Positions 8,322 through 15,563 of a DNA stretch of 50,580 nucleotides are shown piece after piece. Under the pieces are notes generated by a model that worked only from the letters and a program-made list of their open reading frames with translations, made no database searches and had not been told where the DNA came from. The position numbers and the translations under genes are program-made. Origin of the DNA: Rhodococcoides kyotonense (lineage in GTDB: Bacteria; Actinomycetota; Actinomycetes; Mycobacteriales; Mycobacteriaceae). The stretch spans positions 1 to 50,580 of the forward strand of contig NZ_FZOW01000030.1 of the NCBI RefSeq assembly GCF_900188125.1, read 5' to 3'. Position 1 is the first letter of the stretch; every line of letters starts with the position of its first letter.

Positions 8322-9211
8322 GCAACGACGGACCTGACTGTGCGTTCTGCGAGATCGTGGCGGGCAATGATCCGAACGTGCGGGAGGTGTACCGAGACGA
8401 TCGGGTGGTTGCATTCTTCCCTCTAGAACCTGCTACGCGCGGACACACCCTGATCGTGCCGCACCGGCACGTCCCGGACGTGTGGGGTCTCAAATCCTCG
8501 GAGACTGCTGCCCTGTCCGAGTCTGCGATTTCGATAGCTCATGCGCTGCGGGGGGCTCTGTCACCGGACGGGCTCAATCTCATCCAGTCCAACGGCCACG
8601 CCGCGACCCAAACGGTCCCGCACGTACATGTGCATGTCGTGCCACGCTGGGACGGCGACAGGATGCCCGCGCTGTGGCCGACTGGATCCACGGAAAGCGC
8701 GAGCTCGCTGGACAGCGCCGCACGTGCGATTCGGGAAGCGCTCGAAACCGACTCCACACGCACCCCGCCCTCGGCGGAGGACCGCCGCCAGCATCTGTCC
8801 TTCATACAATCGGTCATCACAAGGATGTCGCAAGCTTCGGCAACTGCAAAAACGTGGGCTCTGCCGATCGTGACCGCAACATATGGATACGCACTGACCC
8901 AAAGTTCACCTCTCGTCGCGATCGTGGGCATATTGGCTCTGTTGGTGTTCGGGATCCTCGACGCGAATTACTTGAAACAAGAACGTGCATTCCGCACGCT
9001 TTACGACGAGGTCGCATCCGGCGACAATGTGCCTCTGTTTTCGATGAACCCCGCACTTGCCGGTACCGAGGGCCGAAACAGAAATTACTGGCCGGATCGC
9101 CGCGATATCTTGTCCTGGGCCGTAGCGCCAGTGTACGGGCCGCTTCTACTCGCCGGCCTCGGAATTGTGCTTACGCCGTGGCTCGCGAGCCTCATCTCAC
9201 GATGTTCATGA
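8318..9211 (+). CDS. HIT-domain protein fused to a transmembrane module
   Basis: Protein of 297 residues with two parts. Residues 8-120 form a complete histidine-triad domain: CAFC near the start, VVAFFPLEPATRGHTLIVP, NLIQSNG, and the triad PHVHVHVVP with H102, H104 and H106, so nucleotide hydrolase or transferase chemistry is intact. After a linker, residues 156-290 hold HLSFIQSVITRMS, two membrane segments (about 180-193 and 198-215), the motif DANYLKQERAFRTLYDEV, and a third hydrophobic segment (266-290). From memory, this second half resembles small membrane proteins often encoded beside DUF1863 TIR genes. It is coupled to the TIR gene upstream. Probable role: membrane effector or signal-processing partner of the TIR proteins (inference). 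Confidence 0.8.
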   Translation: MSNDGPDCAFCEIVAGNDPNVREVYRDDRVVAFFPLEPATRGHTLIVPHRHVPDVWGLKSSETAALSESAISIAHALRGALSPDGLNLIQSNGHAATQTVPHVHVHVVPRWDGDRMPALWPTGSTESASSLDSAARAIREALETDSTRTPPSAEDRRQHLSFIQSVITRMSQASATAKTWALPIVTATYGYALTQSSPLVAIVGILALLVFGILDANYLKQERAFRTLYDEVASGDNVPLFSMNPALAGTEGRNRNYWPDRRDILSWAVAPVYGPLLLAGLGIVLTPWLASLISRCS

Positions 9212-9289
9212 GGACAGCCCACTACCCGCGCACATGTCGGTCCCAAAATTCGTTCCCTGTGGAGAAAATGCGCCAGTTATGGTCGAATC

Positions 9290-9871
9290 ATGCCCTCCTA
9301 CTACACCGAAGCCGAACTGTCGGCTGCATCCGGACTGCGCACAGCCAGCGACGCCTCGGCACGCCTGAACCAGTTTTCGAAATCGTTGGTGGGGCCGATC
9401 GACGTCTTTCTCAGCCACAGTGTGCTCGACGCCCGCGTGATTCTAGGACTGCATTCTCTCCTTTCATCGCAGGGCCTGCGGGTATATGTCGATTGGATCG
9501 ATGATCCCCACCTTGATCGAGCCGCCGTGTCACCCGCCACCGCTGTCAGGCTTCGAAAGAAGATGTCCGATTCTCGGAGCCTTATCTACGCGACGTCGAG
9601 GGCTGCCAGCGCATCGAGATGGATGCCGTGGGAGCTCGGATACTTCGACGGACTCCGAAACAGCAATCGTATTTCGATCCTGCCGATCGAGAACCCCTCC
9701 AACAATGCGTTCGTAGGACAGGAATATCTTGGCTTATACAGGACTATAGAGAAAGTGCTGGACGGCGGACAGTACGCGCCATTCGCAGTGCGACACACGC
9801 GAACTCACGGAGAGGCTTTAGGGTCCTTCGCCAGGGGACTTGGTCAGTTCGTACAACTGACTCAAACGTAG
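9290..9871 (+). CDS. TIR domain protein (TIR_2 type)
   Basis: Protein of 193 residues. An N-terminal extension (MPSYYTEAELSAASGL, 1-35) precedes a TIR domain: strand VDVF-type PIDVFLSHSVLDARV, helix, strand LRVYVDWIDDP, then SDSRSLIYATSRAASASRWMPWELGYFDG, whose Glu at about residue 115 sits at the TIR catalytic position, and a last strand with ISILPIEN. It lies 78 bp downstream of the HIT-membrane gene on the same strand and is probably in the same module, though the gap allows a separate promoter. It differs clearly in subfamily from the first TIR protein. Bacterial TIRs of this kind are often NADases in anti-phage systems. Confidence 0.85.
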   Translation: MPSYYTEAELSAASGLRTASDASARLNQFSKSLVGPIDVFLSHSVLDARVILGLHSLLSSQGLRVYVDWIDDPHLDRAAVSPATAVRLRKKMSDSRSLIYATSRAASASRWMPWELGYFDGLRNSNRISILPIENPSNNAFVGQEYLGLYRTIEKVLDGGQYAPFAVRHTRTHGEALGSFARGLGQFVQLTQT

Positions 9872-10298
9872 ATCGCTCTTCAGCGGCGAGGACCGACGCC
9901 GACGCCGACGGCCAGGCGCAGCTTCTTGACCCAAACGGCCGTCGGCGCGTTCTTCGACTCCATCTTTCCAATAGATGTGTGCACACTGTCTGACCCGACG
10001 TGGCCGATTCATTCGATCGGCGACATGTGTCACAAGTCAGGACGGGCCGAACGAGCCCCCCCGACACCCGCCCGCTTCACGGCACACGAACGTCCCAACC
10101 ACCGCGAGCAAGACCGCTGCTGACGCATACGCAGCGAGTAGGTTCCGCCACCGCTGCGACCGACCGGTGGCCACACTGGTTCCACGCAATGCGCACTACG
10201 CGCCACCTCAGGCCATATGGGGCCTGAGATAGTGTCTCCGCAACGGGCTCGGACGGGCCGGTGCCTGGAACCTCCCAGTCTGCGAAGGGACATCAGCG
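9872..10298. other. Intergenic stretch before the toxin-antitoxin operon
   Basis: 427 bp without a convincing gene on either strand. The clearest structure is an 8-bp perfect inverted repeat, CTCAGGCC (10207-10214) / GGCCTGAG (10221-10228), about 70 bp before the toxin start; it may be an operator or part of the promoter region. The short tract GACGCCGACGCCGACG lies near 9895. AAGGGA at 10285-10290 is the ribosome-binding site of the toxin gene. Confidence 0.4.
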
Positions 10299-10838
10299 GT
10301 GACGCAGCAGCGCAGACACCGCATTGGTGCTGTCCCTGAGCATCTCAGAGTCAGCCGAATCCACACACCCGGTTGCGATTGGGACTTCACCGACGCATGC
10401 AAAGCTGAACTTGCCGAGCTGAAAGCCACCGACGCGGATGCCTACGAAGTGCTCGCTGCACTCATCCTCGACGCCTTCGAGATTGGCCTCGATGCAGACG
10501 ATAATGGGGGCAGCTCCTATCTCGTGCCAGTCGGCCAGGCGGTCGATCAGCGCAGGCACTTCACTCGCAAGTCCATGCCGTGGCTGGGCGAGTTGAAGGC
10601 AGAAGGCACCCGCGGACTCACGCCGCAGGACTTTCGCCTCTACTTCCTCGAAACGACATCCGCCCCGAACGAAGTGACCACTCTCATCCTGGCGTCGTCC
10701 CTCCCTACGGCAGGTAAGGGCGTCGCGGGCGCGTACGACAAAGCTCAGCAAACCGAACACATGCGCGACGCGATGTGGCGAGGTATTCACTGGTGCGAGA
10801 GGTACCAGCCTGCGCGATACTGGCGGACCTGGAACTAA
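10299..10838 (+). CDS. HigB/RelE-like toxin of a toxin-antitoxin-chaperone operon
   Basis: Protein of 179 residues from GTG 10299, with AAGGGA eight bases upstream. The central part (about 85-140) has features of HigB/Gp49-like toxins: SMPWLGELKAEGTRGLTPQDFRLYF-type sequence, a two-strand core followed by TTLILASSLPTAGKG. It is longer than usual (HigB proteins are about 100-125 residues), with an N-terminal helical extension and a Trp/Tyr-rich C-terminus. The assignment rests partly on context: the next two genes are an HTH antitoxin and a SecB-like protein, the order of the TAC operon of M. tuberculosis. If right, it is a ribosome-dependent mRNA endonuclease. The call is moderate because the family resemblance is weak. 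Confidence 0.55.
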   Translation: MTQQRRHRIGAVPEHLRVSRIHTPGCDWDFTDACKAELAELKATDADAYEVLAALILDAFEIGLDADDNGGSSYLVPVGQAVDQRRHFTRKSMPWLGELKAEGTRGLTPQDFRLYFLETTSAPNEVTTLILASSLPTAGKGVAGAYDKAQQTEHMRDAMWRGIHWCERYQPARYWRTWN

Positions 10839-10842
10839 ACGA

Positions 10843-10876
10843 CTGCTATCCTTGCGTTATAAGGCAAGGATAGCAG
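10843..10876. promoter_or_regulatory. 13-bp perfect inverted repeat between toxin and antitoxin
   Basis: CTGCTATCCTTGC (10843-10855) and GCAAGGATAGCAG (10864-10876) are exact reverse complements with an 8-bp centre, GTTATAAG, that itself contains the palindrome TTATAA. It lies 5 bp after the toxin stop and 28 bp before the antitoxin start. With no T-run after it, an operator for the HTH antitoxin fits better than a terminator, and TTATAA could serve as a -10 element for an internal antitoxin promoter. An mRNA hairpin role is also possible. Confidence 0.65.
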
Positions 10877-10904
10877 CGCAAACTGATACGAGGTGGTGGC
10901 AGCA

Positions 10905-11342
10905 ATGATTATTCCCGGCATGGAGACCGCCGATGCAACCGAGCTTCTCGGCGTCGACCTTGCGCGCGCTCAAAATGAGCTGGTGCGCCAGCTGCGAAAC
11001 CGACGAGTCGAGCTCGGCCTATCCGGCTCGCAAGTAGCCGCACGCATGAACGTCGACGCGAGTGTGGTGTCGAGATTCGAGCAAGGCGGCACCAACGCCA
11101 CCCTTGCCACCATCAGACGTTACGCAAAAGCGGTCGAAGCAATGGTGACCTACGACGTATGCTCTCGGACGGAGCATAGGAAAAGGACGGTGGGCGCAAG
11201 GGCAGACGCTTTCATGGCCACTTGGACAGCGGCCGAGTCGCCGGAGCCTGACTCTAGAGCGACTACTCCAGTCCCGTCGGCAACTGTTCTGCGGCGGCAG
11301 TTCTCAGCCCACTCCTTCTCTACCGCGGTCTCGACAGCATGA
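10905..11342 (+). CDS. HigA-type XRE-family antitoxin with C-terminal extension
   Basis: Protein of 145 residues. ATG 10905 is chosen because GAGGTGG lies just upstream; GTG codons at 10893 and 10896 are alternatives. Residues about 22-75 form an HTH_XRE domain (LRNRRVELGLSGSQVAARMN, then SVVSRFEQGGTNATLATIRRYA). The last 55 or so residues are Ser/Thr/Pro-rich and probably disordered. Such an extension is what the chaperone-addiction segment of TAC antitoxins looks like. The stop overlaps the ATG of the SecB-like gene (ATGA at 11339). It likely represses its own operon through the inverted repeat just upstream and neutralises the toxin. Confidence 0.75.
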   Translation: MIIPGMETADATELLGVDLARAQNELVRQLRNRRVELGLSGSQVAARMNVDASVVSRFEQGGTNATLATIRRYAKAVEAMVTYDVCSRTEHRKRTVGARADAFMATWTAAESPEPDSRATTPVPSATVLRRQFSAHSFSTAVSTA

Positions 11343-11776
11343 CCGTCAAGCTTGCCGCTCTGGCTCTGCGCCACATAGATCCGGTGAAGCTCCTACTCGA
11401 ACGCGACTACCCGCACGTTGATTCGTCTCCTTCCTGGTATGAGGAAATGTCCGAAGGTTCGGCGACGGTGCGCGGATGGACCAACGGTACTGTCCTTGCA
11501 ACGCTAGAGACTCGTTTTCATCGGCCGGACCTGATGTACGTCGGGGTCGCAGTGACAGGTCTTTACGCAAACGAGCAGCAGGTCGAGCAAGGCAATCAAG
11601 GCGATCTGGACTCATCGACGCTCGACGAGGCCACCGACGAGGAGAAGTCGGCGTTCATCGAAGCAGCTTTGATCGATCTTTACCCGGCACTACGCGCTGA
11701 ACTGCAGATTCTGTCTGGCCGATTCAGTGGGATTCCAGGTATTTCGCTGCAGCCGACCCCATCCCTCAACAGCTGA
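11339..11776 (+). CDS. SecB-like chaperone of a TAC operon
   Basis: Protein of 145 residues with an ATG overlapping the antitoxin stop. The strand-rich middle (ATVRGW, VLATLETRFH, MYVGVAVTGLYA) and the final segment (LIDLYPALRAELQILSGR, then GIPGISLQPTP) follow the SecB pattern, in which a last helix with FPxxR is followed by a Gly-Pro-Pro strand. Third position after HigB/HigA-like genes is where M. tuberculosis has Rv1957, the SecB-like chaperone that protects its antitoxin from proteolysis. The predicted role here is folding of the antitoxin and so control of the toxin. Similarity is at pattern level, so a profile search is needed to confirm it. Confidence 0.6.
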   Translation: MTVKLAALALRHIDPVKLLLERDYPHVDSSPSWYEEMSEGSATVRGWTNGTVLATLETRFHRPDLMYVGVAVTGLYANEQQVEQGNQGDLDSSTLDEATDEEKSAFIEAALIDLYPALRAELQILSGRFSGIPGISLQPTPSLNS

Positions 11777-12259
11777 CGACGTCCAACCCTAGCTGTCGGC
11801 AACGGTCCGCCCGAAAGCGTCGCTGACGATGTCGCGGTTGGATTTACGCGTGACTGCCGACGTCGCGCCATACGGTCTGATACTGGAGGCAACGAGCAAA
11901 TGTCTCATACTAGGTGCCACCCTTGCGCATCGCGACCTAGCTCGTTTTGGACTTCGATGCCGTAACCCGTTGTCTTAGTATAAATTACGTTCGGTTACTG
12001 GCGAAGGTGCAATATTCGAACCTGCAGTATTCCCACGACGCACGACGTCCCGCCCGGCGGCTAGTCCTGCAGAGTGAAGGGGCACTTTCGCCCGACCCAA
12101 CCGGTTCGGCATTCGTTGGACGCCGTACACGCAGACTTGTGAGCGACTCGGGACGTGGACGCCCGCAAATGATGCTGCGTAGTGCCAGGATTTCCGTGTG
12201 CCCGTTCATGGGAGGATGTCACCTAACTTGCGGACAGCCACCAACTTTGACGGGACAGC
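11777..12259. other. Intergenic stretch, gene-free
   Basis: 483 bp with no convincing gene. An AT-rich patch around 11973-11990 (TTAGTATAAATTACGTT) could be a promoter. It also contains the first of two related 37-bp repeats (11996-12032). GACGGGA just before 12260 is a usable ribosome-binding site for the exported-protein gene. Confidence 0.4.
11996..12032 (+). repeat. 37-bp direct repeat, copy 1
   Basis: TACTGGCGAAGGTGCAATAT followed by TCGAACCTGCAGTATTC. It matches 12991-13027 at 31 of 37 positions in the same orientation. Together the copies enclose about 0.96 kb that holds only the exported-protein gene. Each contains TTCGAA and a second TATTC. Confidence 0.75.
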
Positions 12260-12886
12260 ATGAACAACGCGGGACCGCGTAGGTCTGCATCGGCCTGGTC
12301 GACAGCAGGAGTTATCGTCGCTGTCGTTGCCGTCGGCATCGTCGCGGGAGGTCTACTGAACGATCCGCAGTCGGATCCCGAGACAATCCCCGGCTGCGAT
12401 GAGGTAGTTCAGCCCGACGCCACGCACCACATCGACTATGCATTCATCGAGGACAAGCGCTACGCGAATCCCGATTACGGATGGTTCTCGGAAACGAAGG
12501 CGCTGACAATGACGGATGCTCTCCGCGCGGCACTACCGAGAACCACGGAAGTCCTCCCCTACTCGCTCCACACCCCGCTGCAATTTCAACCATTCGGAAG
12601 CGAGACCACCGCACAGGGACTCGTATCGTTCGGTGGCGAAGAGGGCAACCTGACCGTCGTCGTGCAACAGTCCACCGAACGGGCAGGACCATGCATCATC
12701 GGGTACGTGGACGAACGCCACGTGCTCGACGATGGCACCGTTGTCGACACCTCCGATGGAGGGCACGGACGCCGCGCACGCGCGTATACCCCAGACGGAA
12801 GTCTGATCGACGTTTCTATCACCGGTGCATTCACAGTGGAGCAACTGGCCGACATTGCATCAGCGCCCGGGCTTCGAACCGGATGA
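12260..12886 (+). CDS. Membrane-anchored exported protein, unknown
   Basis: Protein of 208 residues. An uncleaved signal anchor (about 12-34, STAGVIVAVVAVGIVAGGLL) with no lipobox Cys precedes an extracytoplasmic domain of about 170 residues. That domain has two Cys (near 46 and 145) that may pair, and ends in DVSITGAFTVEQLADIASAP, which looks like a helix-strand module. No family recognised. The ATG follows GACGGGA. The gene stands alone between two copies of a 37-bp direct repeat, suggesting a separately acquired cassette. It shares general design, but no clear sequence similarity, with the exported proteins at 238-894 and 4805-5368. Confidence 0.6.
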   Translation: MNNAGPRRSASAWSTAGVIVAVVAVGIVAGGLLNDPQSDPETIPGCDEVVQPDATHHIDYAFIEDKRYANPDYGWFSETKALTMTDALRAALPRTTEVLPYSLHTPLQFQPFGSETTAQGLVSFGGEEGNLTVVVQQSTERAGPCIIGYVDERHVLDDGTVVDTSDGGHGRRARAYTPDGSLIDVSITGAFTVEQLADIASAPGLRTG

Positions 12887-12990
12887 GTGGAGTCTCGCAA
12901 ACGACTGACCCGGTTTACGGAACACCGCATAGCCTGGTCTCGAACCAAACTTTCTCAAACCCGTTGCTTGTCAGTGCATTCTGATCACTC

Positions 12991-13027
12991 TACTGGTGAA
13001 GGTGCAGTATTCGAATGTGAGGTATTC
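12991..13027 (+). repeat. 37-bp direct repeat, copy 2
   Basis: TACTGGTGAAGGTGCAGTAT followed by TCGAATGTGAGGTATTC. It is the partner of 11996-12032 (31/37 identical, same strand) and lies between the exported-protein stop and the end of the convergent membrane-protein gene. The rest of 12887-13084 shows nothing recognisable. Confidence 0.75.
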
Positions 13028-13084
13028 GTCTGACGCTGCGCGGCCACGGTCGGCCGTCCGTTGGTGTCGCCGATGAGCAGAGTG

Positions 13085-14362
13085 CTAGGAACTGAAGCTG
13101 GCGCGTTGACCATTCGTCGCGGTCGGCCTCGCCGTTGCCACACCGGCGACCACGATCGCCAGGGTCGCGATGAGGATACCGATCGGCAGCGGGGACACCG
13201 CGGCCACGACCGGCAGCTGCGGCGAGCTTTCTGCACCGTTACTCCAGTAGAACGTCGCAGGTGTGGCTGGGGCAGACACCGAGAACAGCGCTACCGACAA
13301 GGGGATCGTCGACCCGAATACGGCTGCTGCCGTTCCCTTGGGCACCGACGATGCGGCGGAGTATCCCACCGCGGCAGGGAACACCACCGCGTACGCGATG
13401 GTGGGGATGATGTCGAGCGAGGCGCTACCGGTGAGCAATCCGCTGATCGTCACTGCTGCCAACAGGAGAATCCCCAGCCATGGGCGCCGCGTCCAGTTGG
13501 CGACGCAGATTCCGGCTGCGAGAGCGGCCACGCCGACTACGACGACCCACCAGGAGCCCTGGTTCCATGCCAGCCCGCTGACTGACGCGGCGGCAACCCC
13601 GAACCCTGTCCACACAACTGTGCGGTCCCGCACGGGAAGCAACCTGGTTGCCACCGTCGTCGCGGCACCGACGACGATTACGCTCACGATCCACACCGGC
13701 GTCGAGGACATCTTCGAACCCAGGAAAACGTAGACGAGAAGGAAAACGCTGGACACAGCGAGCAGCCCAGCGATCGCCCGTCTGTCCGGACCGACGACTC
13801 CGATGTCGCCGCGACGAGCTGCAAGTGCGATGGCTACTGCGGTGAAGGCGAGAATGATCGGGTGGACGGCGGCATCGACAGGACTGGGGCCTAGCGTGAC
13901 CATCCACCGGTTTTCGTCGGCCGGAATGTGCTGGTGGATGGCGCCCCAGAAGAGCACTCCACTGAAAACACCGACGATCACGCACAGTTGTGTACACCGG
14001 TTCGCTACCGCTACCAGCGTCGATGCGGCCAGCAGGAGGCCGCTGCCGGCAGCCGTTACGGTCACCGCTTGGTTCGCCATGATCGGGACCACGGACGGCA
14101 TGGCGATGACAGCCGCGCCAGTGAGTGCGGCTGCAATAGGAAGTCGGCGCCCATTGTTGTTCCGCTGCAGGAGAATCGCGAGTAGTGCCGTTACGACAAC
14201 GACGAATCCAGACCACTGTGGGGTGACGAAATGCTTGAACCACAGGTCGCTTTGCTCGATCTGGGTCGAGTCGTAGCCCAACGACAACTTGGACGCCACC
14301 ACTGCAACGAAGCTAGCCAGCAACACCGCCGCTGCGGATCCATAACGATCGAGAACGTTCAC
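13085..14362 (-). CDS. Polytopic membrane protein, unknown
   Basis: Protein of 425 residues starting at GTG, with about 12-13 hydrophobic segments across its whole length and short hydrophilic loops. An exception is LWFKHFVTPQWS near residue 42, and a hydrophilic Ala/Thr/Ser-rich tail ends the protein. No transporter signature, catalytic motif or nucleotide-binding site is visible. The start has no strong ribosome-binding site. It is divergent from the DUF6924/cold-shock fusion gene with only 40 bp between the starts, so the two may share a promoter region. Transporter or polymer-export roles are possible but unsupported. Confidence 0.65.
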   Translation of the reverse strand: MNVLDRYGSAAAVLLASFVAVVASKLSLGYDSTQIEQSDLWFKHFVTPQWSGFVVVVTALLAILLQRNNNGRRLPIAAALTGAAVIAMPSVVPIMANQAVTVTAAGSGLLLAASTLVAVANRCTQLCVIVGVFSGVLFWGAIHQHIPADENRWMVTLGPSPVDAAVHPIILAFTAVAIALAARRGDIGVVGPDRRAIAGLLAVSSVFLLVYVFLGSKMSSTPVWIVSVIVVGAATTVATRLLPVRDRTVVWTGFGVAAASVSGLAWNQGSWWVVVVGVAALAAGICVANWTRRPWLGILLLAAVTISGLLTGSASLDIIPTIAYAVVFPAAVGYSAASSVPKGTAAAVFGSTIPLSVALFSVSAPATPATFYWSNGAESSPQLPVVAAVSPLPIGILIATLAIVVAGVATARPTATNGQRASFSS

Positions 14363-14402
14363 CAGTCGACGTTATCGGAAGGGCCGCAGTACTCTTCGAC
14401 TC

Positions 14403-15437
14403 ATGTCCAATGCGTTGCCCCCGGGGCAGTCTCTGCTCGTCCGGACCGACTTTTCCAACGAGAGCACGTGGCAACAGGTCTCGACGGATGTGCAGGCTGA
14501 GCAGCGTCTGCCAGACGGAGCGCGGGCGCAGGGATTCTTCACCGTGGTCGACAACCGCGCCTACGAGCGGACGACACCGGAAGATCTCCTCGCTCTCGCG
14601 TCTGCCCCGGTCAGCTACATGTTCATCGTCGACGAGCTGACAATTACGCGACCTGAGCATCCAGTACTCGTAGTCAGGCCTGGACGAACCGGAAGCGCGG
14701 AGGACGAGGCGATAGTCAGTTTCCGCGCCGTGCCCCGCGAACTCGCGTCGATCGAGAACAATCTGTCGATCGGCAACCTCGATTTCAGTGACTACCAACC
14801 GCACCTCGACAACGAGGGGATCTATCGCGGCCTGCCCACCCCACCTCGTCAACGTTTCGTCGGAATCGTCGAATTGGTCGAAGCGGCTGCCACGAACGTC
14901 TCGACGACTGCGCTAGCGCGGTTCCATCAGACACTGATCAAGAACAGCGCAACACGCCAACACCAGGTCACCGAAGTCGGCGATGTGCGCGAACTACATG
15001 ACGGCGTGCGTGCCAACGACTACAGCAAGGTTCACGAGCTCCTCGGTCGTGACGAGTTGCTCGACGTGACCGAAGCCGGGGGCCCGGCCCTGACACTTCA
15101 TTTGAACGTCACCCGGGGCTACTGGTCCGCGGTCCTCGACCCTCAGACATTGGTCCCGCGAGCGGCGATGCTGGTGCAAGGGGCGCTTCCAGATCCCGAG
15201 CCCCGCACGACCGTTGCCACCGTCCGTTCTTGGCACACAGAAGGCAGATTCGGCGTTCTCGATGCGCCCGATCTTCCAGGCGGGTGCTGGGTGTTCTTCC
15301 ACTGCATCGTCGACGTCTACGGAACGAGCAACTTCGAACTGCGCGAGGGCCAACAGGTCGAGGTCGACTTCGTCGCCAGCACCAGTGCCGGCATCCCGAA
15401 CCCGTTCAGAGCGGTCGAGGTCCGCCTTCAGAGCTGA
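14403..15437 (+). CDS. DUF6924-like protein fused to a C-terminal cold-shock domain
   Basis: Protein of 344 residues. Residues 5-132 resemble the DUF6924 family: SLLVRTDFSNESTWQQV, then VVDNRAYERTTPEDLLALA, YMFIVDELTITRPEHPVLVV, and FRAVPRELASIENNLSIGNL. A middle region (150-265) is unrecognised and partly helical. Residues 272-342 are a cold-shock (OB-fold) domain with the RNA-binding landmarks GRFGVL and WVFFH, ending in a strand EVDFV. Cold-shock domains bind single-stranded nucleic acid, so the fusion may read RNA. The gene stands alone, divergent from a membrane-protein gene. ATG 14403 is chosen at the start of the conserved domain. Function unknown. Confidence 0.65.
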   Translation: MSNALPPGQSLLVRTDFSNESTWQQVSTDVQAEQRLPDGARAQGFFTVVDNRAYERTTPEDLLALASAPVSYMFIVDELTITRPEHPVLVVRPGRTGSAEDEAIVSFRAVPRELASIENNLSIGNLDFSDYQPHLDNEGIYRGLPTPPRQRFVGIVELVEAAATNVSTTALARFHQTLIKNSATRQHQVTEVGDVRELHDGVRANDYSKVHELLGRDELLDVTEAGGPALTLHLNVTRGYWSAVLDPQTLVPRAAMLVQGALPDPEPRTTVATVRSWHTEGRFGVLDAPDLPGGCWVFFHCIVDVYGTSNFELREGQQVEVDFVASTSAGIPNPFRAVEVRLQS

Positions 15438-15563
15438 CAGCACCAATAGACACCGCATTCGATTCAGCTGCAGGAGAGGGGTCTGCGCCTTCAGCCTGCA
15501 GAGGGTGTCTCGGTCAGAACTGTTGCACTGGCGTATCGAACGCAACTCCGCCTAGTTTAATTA

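Noticed and set aside
9888..9908. GACGCC triplet-type repeat considered as a CRISPR-like or iteron array
   Set aside because: Only three short units with no spacers; ordinary codon-level repetition in GC-rich DNA. No CRISPR array was found in the window.
9744..10067. Minus-strand frame between the second TIR gene and the toxin gene
   Set aside because: It overlaps the TIR gene, has no ribosome-binding site and no domain; Arg/Ser-rich.
12887..13084. Plus-strand frame overlapping the end of the polytopic membrane protein
   Set aside because: No start signal or protein features; the region is better explained by the 37-bp repeat and the convergent gene end.
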